A model generated the notes under the pieces. The model was not told the DNA's origin. It worked only from the letters and a program-made list of their open reading frames with translations, and ran no database searches. Positions 24,050-31,570 of a stretch of DNA of 64,000 nt are shown piece after piece (within the stretch, counting starts at the first letter, position 1; every line of letters starts with the position of its first letter). Source of the stretch: Bacteroidales bacterium (lineage in GTDB: Bacteria; Bacteroidota; Bacteroidia; Bacteroidales; JAIOZK01); NCBI GenBank assembly GCA_021740625.1, contig JAIOZK010000020.1:1-64000 (forward strand). The letters are read 5' to 3'. A program made the translations under genes and the position numbers.

Positions 24050-24557
24050 AATTCTGTTTTTTTTCAATTTCGTTTAACAAGCGGTCGAGCAACCTGATCT
24101 TTTGCACGTAGTATTTTTGCAGCGCATGTTTAATTTCAGGCCGTTCACCCATTTTTTTCATGTCTTTTAAGTATTCAAGGTGGACTTTCTCAATTTCTTC
24201 CAGTTCATTCATCAACCAGGGGAAATCTTCAATATCCAATTGCTGGCTGTCAATTTCCTGCCACCTGGCATTGATGGCTTTGTTATACATATGCTGTTGT
24301 GAAAGAAAGGATTTTTCAGCAATATCATGTCCATTTTGCTCCGGATTCTGTTTGATCTCATACAAAACAACAATTCCTGCTGTTACAAAAGCAAGGATCA
24401 ATGCGGCAGCTTTCCAGAAAAGGTATTTTCTTTTCAGGTTGTCCTTGCCTGAAAGATGTGACTGGATTTCCTGCCAGATCATTTTGTCATCGGCACTTTC
24501 AACATCCAGCCTTTTCCTGTTATTGCTGATATATTTTTCCAGATCCTTAATTTTCAT
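24012..24557 (-). CDS. Probable membrane anti-sigma factor
   Basis: The 181-residue protein has a soluble N-terminal about 45 residues (MKIKDLEKYISNNRKRLDVESADDKMIWQEIQ), one membrane helix (about 48-66, FWKAAALILAFVTAGIVVLY) and a helical, charged C-terminal domain likely in the periplasm (about 85-170). No zinc-binding HxxxCxxC is present. Its start overlaps the end of the ECF sigma gene by 11 bases and its end overlaps the secreted repeat protein. That arrangement, with a single membrane span, fits an anti-sigma factor sensing the envelope. The function is inferred from context, not from a family motif. Confidence 0.65.
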   Translation of the reverse strand: MKIKDLEKYISNNRKRLDVESADDKMIWQEIQSHLSGKDNLKRKYLFWKAAALILAFVTAGIVVLYEIKQNPEQNGHDIAEKSFLSQQHMYNKAINARWQEIDSQQLDIEDFPWLMNELEEIEKVHLEYLKDMKKMGERPEIKHALQKYYVQKIRLLDRLLNEIEKKQNYENRKENDNIIY

Positions 24558-25089
24558 TTTCCAGGAGTTTTTGTTGCAGCAGGAAAATGGCCCGCCGATA
24601 CTGTGACTTTGAAGTTGATTCGGAAATATCGAGCATTTCAGCTATTTCCTTATGTTTATACCCCTCAAGCAAATAAAGGTTCAGAACGACCCTGGCGCCC
24701 TCGGGCAATTCCTTGATCGCAAAGTGTATTTTTTCCGGGCTTAGCACAAAATCGTTGTCTTCATTAAGATCAGGCACATCCCCGGCGTTTTCCAGTTCCG
24801 TGAACAGGGGTTTCTTCTTCCGCAGAAAGTTCAGGGAACGATTGATGACGATCTTTTTCATCCATGCACCAAAAGAGACTTTCCCGCTGAATGCACCGAG
24901 ATTCTCAAAGGCAGCAATGAATGAATCCTGCAGTATATCCTGCGCATCTTCTTTGTTCTGAACCATCCTGACACAAATATTATACATAGCCTTTGCATAC
25001 AAATGATACAATTGAAAACGGGCATTACGATCTCCTTTGAGACAAAGGCCGATCAAATCAGCGTGTATTTCCCTGTTTCCCTCCTTCAA
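24547..25089 (-). CDS. ECF RNA polymerase sigma factor
   Basis: The 180-residue sigma factor has region 2 (about 24-90: RFQLYHLYAKAMYNICVRMVQNKEDAQDILQDSFIAAFENLGAF...FGAWMKKIVINRSLNFLRKKK) and region 4 (about 120-175: AIKELPEGARVVLNLYLLEGYKHKEIAEMLDISESTSKSQYRRAIFLLQQKL). It is the first gene of a three-gene overlapping operon with a membrane anti-sigma-like protein and a secreted repeat protein, a typical cell-surface signalling set. No promoter matching a specific ECF recognition sequence could be identified. Confidence 0.92.
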   Translation of the reverse strand: MKEGNREIHADLIGLCLKGDRNARFQLYHLYAKAMYNICVRMVQNKEDAQDILQDSFIAAFENLGAFSGKVSFGAWMKKIVINRSLNFLRKKKPLFTELENAGDVPDLNEDNDFVLSPEKIHFAIKELPEGARVVLNLYLLEGYKHKEIAEMLDISESTSKSQYRRAIFLLQQKLLENEN

Positions 25090-25130
25090 AAATTACTGAT
25101 TTATTATAAAGACAACTAAAAATAAAAAAA

Positions 25131-25157
25131 GACGGAATTTTATCCGAGAAATCCGTC
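25131..25157 (-). terminator. ispE terminator overlapping its stop codon
   Basis: On the minus strand GACGGATTT pairs with AAATTCCGTC (one bulged base), followed by CTTTTTTTATTTTT. The stem includes the ispE stop codon (25140-25142) and its last three codons. Confidence 0.75.
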
Positions 25158-25955
25158 CCAGACGAAATATTTTTCCAATTTGCTGCAGTGAGCAGGTGCT
25201 TCCCTGAACAAAGCATAAAGCGCTGTTCCGCTGCCACTCATGGAAGCATACACCGCACCTTCTTCATACAATTGTTCTTTGATTTTCCGGATTTCCGGAA
25301 AGCGCCCAAAAACATAATCTTCGAAATCATTCACCAGAACGCCCTTCCATTGTGATGGCGCTGTGTTTTCTATCAGTTCCTGCAATTCATATTTTTTCTT
25401 CCCAGCTTTGATATTCCTGTATGCCTCCGCTGTTGAAACAGATATATCGGGCTTTACGATACGGATGTGATATCCTTTCAAATCAAGCTTTGTCTCTGAA
25501 AACACATTGCCTCTTCCGCTGGCATAAACAGCTTCGTTCCTGATAAAAAAAGGACAATCGCTTCCTAGCTCTGCTGCCATTTGCATAAGTTGATTGTGCG
25601 GAATTGCCAGGTCAAACAATTCGCTCATCATTTGCAGGCAAAAAGCCGCATCGGCAGATCCCCCGCCAAGTCCCGCTCCCATGGGAATATGTTTGTGCAA
25701 ATGCATTTCAATCGCGGGAAAGTCGTAATTCTCTGACAAAAGTTCGACAGCTTGCTCACATATGTTTTTCCCACTACCCGGGATTTTCAAACCGGAATAA
25801 TGAAAAGAATGCTCCTGACATTTTGATGGTATAATCTCAAGTGCATCACAAAAGGCAACCGGATAATAAACCGTTTCAATATCATGAAAACCGTCTTTTC
25901 TTTTTCCGGCTACAATTAAACCCAGATTAACTTTAGCATTGGGAAAGCTGATCAT
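25140..25955 (-). CDS. ispE: 4-diphosphocytidyl-2-C-methyl-D-erythritol kinase IspE
   Basis: This GHMP kinase phosphorylates CDP-methylerythritol in the MEP isoprenoid pathway. The ATG at 25955 (MISFPNAKVNLGL) is chosen over the track start at 25988 because a strong -7 element (25998-25991) would start transcription between the two. The 271-residue product shows FPNAKVNLGL, the ATP-binding PMGAGLGGGSADAAF, LGSDCPFF and C-terminal ASMSGSGTALYALF. It is slightly shorter than the E. coli enzyme (283). It is monocistronic, with its own terminator, and divergent from the GH3 gene. Confidence 0.95.
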   Translation of the reverse strand: MISFPNAKVNLGLIVAGKRKDGFHDIETVYYPVAFCDALEIIPSKCQEHSFHYSGLKIPGSGKNICEQAVELLSENYDFPAIEMHLHKHIPMGAGLGGGSADAAFCLQMMSELFDLAIPHNQLMQMAAELGSDCPFFIRNEAVYASGRGNVFSETKLDLKGYHIRIVKPDISVSTAEAYRNIKAGKKKYELQELIENTAPSQWKGVLVNDFEDYVFGRFPEIRKIKEQLYEEGAVYASMSGSGTALYALFREAPAHCSKLEKYFVWDGFLG

Positions 25956-25990
25956 CTTAAATAAGAAATAAAATCCTTTACATTTCATAA

Positions 25991-26036
25991 CAAATTTATA
26001 AAATACAGGCTGTATATGCTAAAGTTTGTATTTTTG
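25991..26036. promoter_or_regulatory. Divergent promoters for ispE and GH3 gene
   Basis: Minus strand TAAATTTG (25998-25991) precedes ispE; plus strand TATTTTTG (26029-26036) precedes the GH3 gene with about a 12-base leader. Both match TAnnTTTG. Confidence 0.55.
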
Positions 26037-26053
26037 AGGTCTAACTTCTTTCT

Positions 26054-27577
26054 ATGGCCTTAATCAATTCAGTATTATCGTGGTTGATGAAAAAGCGTTT
26101 CCACCAGATCGAGCTTTTCATCAAGTATCCACATGATGTTCAGGAAGAGTGGTTCAAACGCTTGATAAGCGCAGGCAGTCAGACAGCCTGGGGAAAAGAA
26201 TACGGTTATTCTGAGATCAGCAATGTTGAACAATTCAAAAGCAAAGTTCCGGTAAACGACTACGACAGTCTAAAACCTTATATTGAGAGGTTGAGAAATG
26301 GCGAGCAATATGTTTTGTGGAATACAGAGGTGAAGTGGTTTGCAAAATCTTCCGGTACCACAAGCGACAAAAGCAAGTTCATTCCTGTGAGCAATGAAGC
26401 ACTGGAAGAATGCCATTTCAAAGGTGGCAAGGATATGCTTTCGATATACTGCAGCCTGTATCCCGAAACAAAACTTTTCAGCGGCAAAGGTCTGGCCATG
26501 GGGGGAAGTCATAAAATTTCGGAGATCAACAATGAAGAATTCCTGGTGGGTGACCTGTCAGCCATCATCATAGAAAACCTGCCGTACTGGGCCGAATTTA
26601 TCCGGGTTCCCAAGAAAAAGCTGGCCCTGCATGATAAATGGGAAGAAAAGATAGAAATGATGGCGAAAGCTGCCATTCCGCATAAAGTCACCAATATTTC
26701 AGGCGTTCCATCCTGGACCTTACTCCTGCTGAAGCATGTGCTGGAGATCACCGGCAAAGAAGATATCTCGCAGGTTTGGCCCGAGCTGGAGGTGTTTTTT
26801 CATGGTGGTGTTAATTTCGAACCTTATCAGGAGCAATTTAAGACATTGATCAGATCCGGCAACATGAAGTACCTGGAGACCTACAACGCATCCGAAGGAT
26901 TTTTCGGGATCCAGGACAGCAGGGATTCCAAAGAAATGCTGCTGATGCTGGATTATGGTATCTATTATGAGTTCATGCCCATGGAAGAATTAGGCAAGGA
27001 TCACCCCAAAACCCTTCGATTGGATGAAGTAGACCTGAACACCAATTATGCCCTGATCATTTCCACCAACGGAGGCCTCTGGCGCTATATGATCGGTGAT
27101 ACAATACAATTTACCAGTTTGTCACCTTATAAGATAAAGATCACCGGGAGGACTAAAAATTTTATCAACGCAGTGGGTGAAGAACTGATCGTTGACAATG
27201 CCGAAAAAGCCATCACGCAAGCCGGGAAGAAACATCAGGCCATTGTTTCAGAATTTACTGCAGCACCGGTTTATTTCAGCAAAGATGATAATGCAGCCCA
27301 CGAATGGCTCATCGAGTTTGAAAAGAAACCTGCCGACCTGGAAACTTATATAAATGATCTGGATGCTGCACTGCAATCATTGAATTCGGATTATGAAGCC
27401 AAAAGATACAACGATATGGTGCTTCGAAGGCCACTGGTGAAAAGTGTTCCCACGGGAACCTTTTATAACTGGATGAAGCAAAGAGGAAAGCTGGGCGGAC
27501 AAAACAAAGTCCCCAGGCTGTCGAACAACAGGAAACATGTCGAGAGCATTTTAAGCATGCTTGACGAGAGGCAATAG
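26054..27577 (+). CDS. GH3 family acyl-adenylating protein
   Basis: The 507-residue protein belongs to the GH3 family, named after plant auxin-responsive genes: ATP/AMP-binding SSGTTSDKSKFIPVS (about 99-113), the YNASEGFFGIQ motif, DYGIYYEFMP and the hinge ITGRTKNFINAVGEELIVDNAEKA. GH3 enzymes adenylate a carboxylate and join it to an amino group; plant forms conjugate jasmonate or auxin with amino acids. Bacterial members are common in Bacteroidota and their substrate is unknown. It is 31 bases upstream of a deoxynucleoside kinase gene, so probably co-transcribed. Confidence 0.9.
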   Translation: MALINSVLSWLMKKRFHQIELFIKYPHDVQEEWFKRLISAGSQTAWGKEYGYSEISNVEQFKSKVPVNDYDSLKPYIERLRNGEQYVLWNTEVKWFAKSSGTTSDKSKFIPVSNEALEECHFKGGKDMLSIYCSLYPETKLFSGKGLAMGGSHKISEINNEEFLVGDLSAIIIENLPYWAEFIRVPKKKLALHDKWEEKIEMMAKAAIPHKVTNISGVPSWTLLLLKHVLEITGKEDISQVWPELEVFFHGGVNFEPYQEQFKTLIRSGNMKYLETYNASEGFFGIQDSRDSKEMLLMLDYGIYYEFMPMEELGKDHPKTLRLDEVDLNTNYALIISTNGGLWRYMIGDTIQFTSLSPYKIKITGRTKNFINAVGEELIVDNAEKAITQAGKKHQAIVSEFTAAPVYFSKDDNAAHEWLIEFEKKPADLETYINDLDAALQSLNSDYEAKRYNDMVLRRPLVKSVPTGTFYNWMKQRGKLGGQNKVPRLSNNRKHVESILSMLDERQ

Positions 27578-27608
27578 AAAAATTTTTAAATTCGTAAAAA
27601 AATAAAGA

Positions 27609-28229
27609 ATGCACATAGCGGTAGCAGGCAATATCGGTTCAGGCAAAACCACCCTGACCAGATTATTATCAAAGCATTTTGGCTGGACAGCACAATATGA
27701 GGATGTTGAATCAAATCCCTATCTGCATAGTTTTTACGAGGACATGCAGCGATGGTCTTTTAACCTGCAGGTATATTTTCTGAACAGCCGTTTCAGACAG
27801 ATCATCAACATTCGCCAGGGTGAAAAAACAGTGATCCAGGACAGGACCATTTATGAAGATGCTTATATTTTTGCCCCCAACCTGCACCAGATGAACCTGA
27901 TGACCACCCGTGATTTTGAGAATTACAGCAGCCTGTTCGAACTGATGAGTTCATTCATTCAGGCACCCGACCTATTGATTTACCTGCGTTCAAGTGTTCC
28001 GAACCTGGTAAATCATATTCAAAAAAGAGGCCGGGAATATGAAGCCTCGATCCGGCTGGACTATTTGAAGCGCCTGAACGAAAGATACGAAACCTGGATC
28101 AACAAATACGATTTGGGAAAATTACTTGTGATCAATGTTGATGAAGTCAAGTTTGAAGATAAAGCAGAAGACCTGGGGATGATCATAGAAAAGATCAATG
28201 CCGAGATACACGGCCTCTTCCAGGAATAA
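27609..28229 (+). CDS. Deoxynucleoside kinase
   Basis: The 206-residue kinase phosphorylates deoxynucleosides for nucleotide salvage. It has a P-loop at the very N-terminus, GNIGSGKTT (residues 7-15), the substrate-binding YEDVESNPY and QDRTIYEDAYIFA (DR-x motif), and LIYLRSSVPNLVNHIQKRGREYE (the LID arginines). Length and motifs fit the dCK/dGK family found throughout Bacteroidota. It lies between the GH3 gene (31-base gap) and kdsB (18-base gap), suggesting a three-gene operon. Substrate preference (dA/dG/dC) cannot be read from the sequence. Confidence 0.93.
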   Translation: MHIAVAGNIGSGKTTLTRLLSKHFGWTAQYEDVESNPYLHSFYEDMQRWSFNLQVYFLNSRFRQIINIRQGEKTVIQDRTIYEDAYIFAPNLHQMNLMTTRDFENYSSLFELMSSFIQAPDLLIYLRSSVPNLVNHIQKRGREYEASIRLDYLKRLNERYETWINKYDLGKLLVINVDEVKFEDKAEDLGMIIEKINAEIHGLFQE

Positions 28230-28247
28230 TCCAGACAAGTATAAATT

Positions 28248-28988
28248 ATGAAAATACTCGGTATCATTCCGGCCCGCTATGCTTCCACGAGGTTCCCCGG
28301 AAAACCCCTTGCCGACATAAAAGGCAAACCCATGATCCTCAGGGTTTATGAACAGGCATTAAAATCCGGCAAGCTGGATGCGCTCATTGTGGCTACCGAT
28401 GACAAGCGCATATACAACACACTGAAGGTGGCCAAAGCAAATGTGACCATGACTTCCATGCATCATAGAACCGGCACCGAACGATGTCATGAGGTCGTTA
28501 AAAAACTTTCAAAGCAAAAGCAGTATTTCGACATTGCCATCAATATCCAGGGGGATGAACCTTTTATCCAGCCTGAACAGATCGATACGGTAGCCACCAA
28601 TTTTGAGGAAGAAAACATTGAGATTGCCACCCTGGCCAAAGAAATCATTGATGAAGATGAACTGCACAATAAGAATGTTGTGAAACTTGTCAGGGGCATT
28701 TCGGGCAAAGCATTGTATTTCAGCAGGGCACCCATACCCTACCATGAGGAAAAACCGGGTTCTTCTCCGGAAGCTGTTTACCTCAAACATATCGGGATTT
28801 ATGCCTACAGGGTAGATATTTTGAAAGAGATCACAGCACTTGAACCCACGCCCCTTGAGCATCTGGAATCGCTGGAGCAACTCCGCTGGCTCGAAAACGG
28901 TTATGGCATCCACGTAAAGCTCACTGATTTTGAATCCATTGGTGTGGATAGCCCGGAAGACCTCGAAAAACTTATCAACAAAATTTGA
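28248..28988 (+). CDS. kdsB: CMP-KDO synthetase KdsB
   Basis: KdsB activates 3-deoxy-D-manno-octulosonate with CTP for lipopolysaccharide core synthesis. The 246-residue protein has the nucleotide-binding IIPARYASTRFPGKPLADIKGKPMI (residues 4-28), VATDD, TGTERCHEV, the catalytic NIQGDEPFI, YFSRAPIPY, HIGIYAYR and the C-terminal GIHVKLTDFESIGVDSPEDLE. Every block matches KdsB of usual length. It is the last gene of the GH3-dNK-kdsB run and shows that this organism makes KDO-containing LPS. Confidence 0.96.
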   Translation: MKILGIIPARYASTRFPGKPLADIKGKPMILRVYEQALKSGKLDALIVATDDKRIYNTLKVAKANVTMTSMHHRTGTERCHEVVKKLSKQKQYFDIAINIQGDEPFIQPEQIDTVATNFEEENIEIATLAKEIIDEDELHNKNVVKLVRGISGKALYFSRAPIPYHEEKPGSSPEAVYLKHIGIYAYRVDILKEITALEPTPLEHLESLEQLRWLENGYGIHVKLTDFESIGVDSPEDLEKLINKI

Positions 28989-29004
28989 ATATCTTCGACG
29001 GACT

Positions 29005-29036
29005 TGCTAATTTAGCAGGTTACTTGTAAAGTACAA
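29005..29036. promoter_or_regulatory. Two small dyads before the HU-SPOR gene
   Basis: TGCTAA-T-TTAGCA (29005-29017) and TTGTA-AAG-TACAA (29024-29036) lie 15-46 bases before the ATG at 29051. They may be operator-like or chance. Confidence 0.3.
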
Positions 29037-29050
29037 ATCGACAGGCAGCC

Positions 29051-30229
29051 ATGAGGGTAGCGAAATATATCAGTGATCTATTATATGAGTATGAATGCGT
29101 CGTAATTCCGGGACTTGGAGGCTTTATCAGCAACGAGGTTCCCGCCAGTATCCACGACAACAATCATAGTTTTAATCCTCCTTCAAAAAAAATTGTTTTC
29201 AATCCCCATTTGCAGATCAACGATGGACTGCTGATCAATCATATTGCCAAGTATGAAGACATTTCATACTCCGATGCCCGCATCAGACTTGAACAATTCG
29301 TATTGAAATGCAAGTATGCACTGGGCAAAGGCAAGCGGATCAATTTTTACAAAATCGGCCATCTTTTTCACAATGCCGAAGATAAGATTGAATTTGATCC
29401 TGATAAATCGCGGAATTATTACGCGGACTCTTTTGGCATGTCCTCTTTCATATCACCTCCGGTAAAAAGAGACAGCAACATACGCCTTGAGAAGAAACAT
29501 GCAGACCGAAAACCAAAACAAGAGAAGCAAACAGCAGAGACTACCAGGAAGAGAGAAAAACAACCCAGGTATATCAGTCTCAACCTTTACAGCATCCTGT
29601 TCATTCTTTTAATCGGTCTTGCTTTTGTACTGGGTTATAATAGCATCAAAGATTTTTATTATAAAAATGCTGCTGGAATCCCGTTCTTCTACAGCACACC
29701 CAATGAATACCTGATCACGCACTTCCATAAACTTACTTTTTTCAAAGAAAAACCGGATGCGGCTGCTAAAACGAACAACCAGACTGATCAGAAAAATGAA
29801 AATAAAATCCTCACAGATGAGCACAGCACTTTGGAAAAGGAAGAGATGCCGGTGAAACAGGAATACAATGATCAAAGTATTGATAATGACCTCAAGGTGG
29901 TTGACCCCGAGATCAAACTGCCAGATGAGCAATCCAGGATGACAGACCAGCCTGCTCATGAAGAAATGGAAAAACCCGTTTCCAACAATCCTCAACTTGA
30001 GGAGAACAGATTCTTTATTATTGCAGGCTCATTCCAGGATGAAAGCAATGCCCATAAACTGGTACGAAAACTCCGGACCAACGGCTACCAGGCTGATATT
30101 ATCGGGCAGAACAAATACGGGATGTACCGCGTTTCTTTTGCCGGTTTCACGACCGAAGCTATGGCAGAAGAGCAACTGGCCATTATCAGGAAAGAAGAGA
30201 ATCCGGATGCCTGGGTATTTGCCAGATAA
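29051..30229 (+). CDS. HU-CCDC81 and SPOR domain membrane protein
   Basis: The 392-residue protein starts with a cytoplasmic CCDC81-type HU-like domain pair (about 1-125: RVAKYISDLLYEYECVVIPGLGGFISNEVPASI ... INDGLLINHIAKYEDISYSDARIRLEQF). A membrane helix (about 178-198) is followed by a charged linker and a C-terminal SPOR domain (about 320-392: FFIIAGSFQDESNAHKLVRKLRTNGYQADII). SPOR domains bind denuded peptidoglycan glycan strands at division septa. This domain order is characteristic of Bacteroidota. It could link nucleoid or cytoplasmic partners to the septal wall. It is probably monocistronic. Confidence 0.92.
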   Translation: MRVAKYISDLLYEYECVVIPGLGGFISNEVPASIHDNNHSFNPPSKKIVFNPHLQINDGLLINHIAKYEDISYSDARIRLEQFVLKCKYALGKGKRINFYKIGHLFHNAEDKIEFDPDKSRNYYADSFGMSSFISPPVKRDSNIRLEKKHADRKPKQEKQTAETTRKREKQPRYISLNLYSILFILLIGLAFVLGYNSIKDFYYKNAAGIPFFYSTPNEYLITHFHKLTFFKEKPDAAAKTNNQTDQKNENKILTDEHSTLEKEEMPVKQEYNDQSIDNDLKVVDPEIKLPDEQSRMTDQPAHEEMEKPVSNNPQLEENRFFIIAGSFQDESNAHKLVRKLRTNGYQADIIGQNKYGMYRVSFAGFTTEAMAEEQLAIIRKEENPDAWVFAR

Positions 30230-30258
30230 AGCATCACAAACTTCCCATGTTAAAATCA

Positions 30259-30266
30259 TAATTTTG
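30259..30266 (+). promoter_or_regulatory. trmB promoter (-7 TAATTTTG)
   Basis: This is an exact TAnnTTTG match ending 10 bases before the GTG start of trmB. The message would be nearly leaderless, which supports the GTG as the true start. Confidence 0.5.
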
Positions 30267-30276
30267 TCAGAAAAAA

Positions 30277-30957
30277 GTGGTCAAAAAGAAGCTCAAACGT
30301 TTCCGGGAGAACAAAACATTCAGTCATCTTCATGAATACAATTATGTGCGTTTGCAAAAAGAGCCCTTCCCCTGGAAGGGAAGGTGGAGCAAGGAGTATT
30401 TTAGGAATGACAATCCCATCACGCTGGAACTGGGTTGCGGAAAAGGAGAATACACCATCGCTTTATCAAAATGGTATCCTGAGCGTAACTTCATTGGCAT
30501 CGATCTGAAAGGAGCCAGACTCTGGCGGGGATGCAAAACGGTTGAGGAAGAAAACATACGCAATGTGGCATTTATTCGCTCACGTGCTGATTTCCTGGAA
30601 GATTTCTTCGGTGAAAACGAAATAAGCGAAATCTGGATTACTTTTCCCGATCCGCAAATGCAAAGTCCCCGCAGGAAAAAAAGGCTAACTTCACCCCGTT
30701 TTATGAATCACTACCTGAAAATTTTGAAACCCGGCGGAATGATACACCTGAAAACGGATAATGAAATGTTCTATGAATATACCCTGAACAGGATTAAAGA
30801 ATCAGGAAGTAAAATATTGTACGCTTCCGATGATGTTTACCATTCCGATGCTCCGAAAGCCATTACGGAAGTCCAGACTTTTTATGAACAGATGCACCTG
30901 GAAAAAGGTAAAACCATCAAGTACGTTAATTTTATATTGAAGCAGGATGAGAAATGA
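30277..30957 (+). CDS. trmB: tRNA (guanine-46-N7)-methyltransferase TrmB
   Basis: TrmB methylates G46 of the tRNA variable loop using SAM. Translation starts at GTG 30277 (VKKKLKRFRENKTF); no ATG fits before the conserved region and a -7 element lies just upstream. The 226-residue protein shows SAM motif LELGCGKGEYTIAL, FIGIDLKG, and the TrmB signature WITFPDPQMQSPRRKKRLTSPRF, then LKPGGMIHLKTDNEMFYEY. Length is typical. Its last 11 bases overlap the start of the alkyltransferase-like gene, implying coupled translation of two nucleic-acid modification proteins. Confidence 0.94.
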   Translation: MVKKKLKRFRENKTFSHLHEYNYVRLQKEPFPWKGRWSKEYFRNDNPITLELGCGKGEYTIALSKWYPERNFIGIDLKGARLWRGCKTVEEENIRNVAFIRSRADFLEDFFGENEISEIWITFPDPQMQSPRRKKRLTSPRFMNHYLKILKPGGMIHLKTDNEMFYEYTLNRIKESGSKILYASDDVYHSDAPKAITEVQTFYEQMHLEKGKTIKYVNFILKQDEK

Positions 30958-31276
30958 ATCATTCTTTGAAAAAGTATACGATGTTGTTAAACAAATCCCG
31001 GCCGGCCGGGTAACTTCCTACGGAGCAATTGCAGAATACCTTGGCAGCAGGGGTTCGGCCAGGATGGTTGGATGGGCCATGAATAAATCTCATATACATC
31101 CCGATATTCCGGCACACAGGGTGGTAAACCGGAAAGGGATGCTGACCGGAAAGAATCATTTCGGCAGTCCCAATATCATGTCTGAATTGCTGGAAAATGA
31201 AGGTATAAAAGTCCAAAACGACAGGATCATCGAATTTGAAAAACTATTCTGGGATCCGGGAAGGCATTTGCATTAA
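30947..31276 (+). CDS. Alkyltransferase-like protein (ATL, MGMT family)
   Basis: The 109-residue protein is the DNA-binding/active-site domain of O6-alkylguanine-DNA alkyltransferases: FFEKVYDVVKQIPAGRVTSYGAIAEYLG...SARMVGWAMNKSH...IPAHRVVNRKGMLTGKNHFG. The catalytic PCHR is PAHR here (Ala56 instead of Cys), so it cannot accept an alkyl group. That is the definition of ATL proteins, which bind O6-alkylguanine lesions and hand them to nucleotide-excision repair. It overlaps trmB by 11 bases. A MITE-like element begins 18 bases after its stop. Confidence 0.92.
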   Translation: MRNESFFEKVYDVVKQIPAGRVTSYGAIAEYLGSRGSARMVGWAMNKSHIHPDIPAHRVVNRKGMLTGKNHFGSPNIMSELLENEGIKVQNDRIIEFEKLFWDPGRHLH

Positions 31277-31294
31277 TTTTTCACAACAAGTGAA

Positions 31295-31482
31295 GAGACT
31301 GTCTGGAAGGTGCGATATTTCATCGGGCTGAGCAATGTTGAAACTTGGCGATATTTCGTCAGGCTGAGCGCCGTGCCGGCCAGGCAGGGAGTCGAAGCCC
31401 ATGAGCCACTGATCATCAGTGGATACCGACTACGACCAATATGATCCAGATAACTGCATGATGCTTTTTGTGCAGCTTCTTC
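31295..31482. mobile_element. MITE-like element, copy C (inverted, enlarged)
   Basis: The 188-bp element is related to copies A and D but in reverse orientation: it opens with GAGACTGTCTGGAAGGTGCGATATTTC and closes with a diverged GCTTTTTGTGCAGCTTCTTC terminus. The segment GCGATATTTCxTCxGGCTGAGC is present twice in tandem, explaining the extra length. GCCGGCCAGGCAGGGAGTCGAAG and CACTGATCATCAGTG words are shared with the other copies. It fills most of the gap between the ATL gene and mrp. Confidence 0.65.
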
Positions 31483-31542
31483 ACTGTTCAATTGAAAAGC
31501 TAACCGGATGATTGCTAATCGGGGAATATTTACTAATTTTAC

Positions 31543-31566
31543 CAAATCTAAATTAAAATAGATTTG
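31543..31566. promoter_or_regulatory. Dyad CAAATCTA-N8-TAGATTTG before mrp
   Basis: This perfect 8-base inverted repeat ends 5 bases before the mrp ATG. The right half TAGATTTG is itself a TAnnTTTG -7 match and the left half its mirror. It could be an operator, or a promoter with leaderless transcription. Confidence 0.45.
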
Positions 31567-31570
31567 TAAG

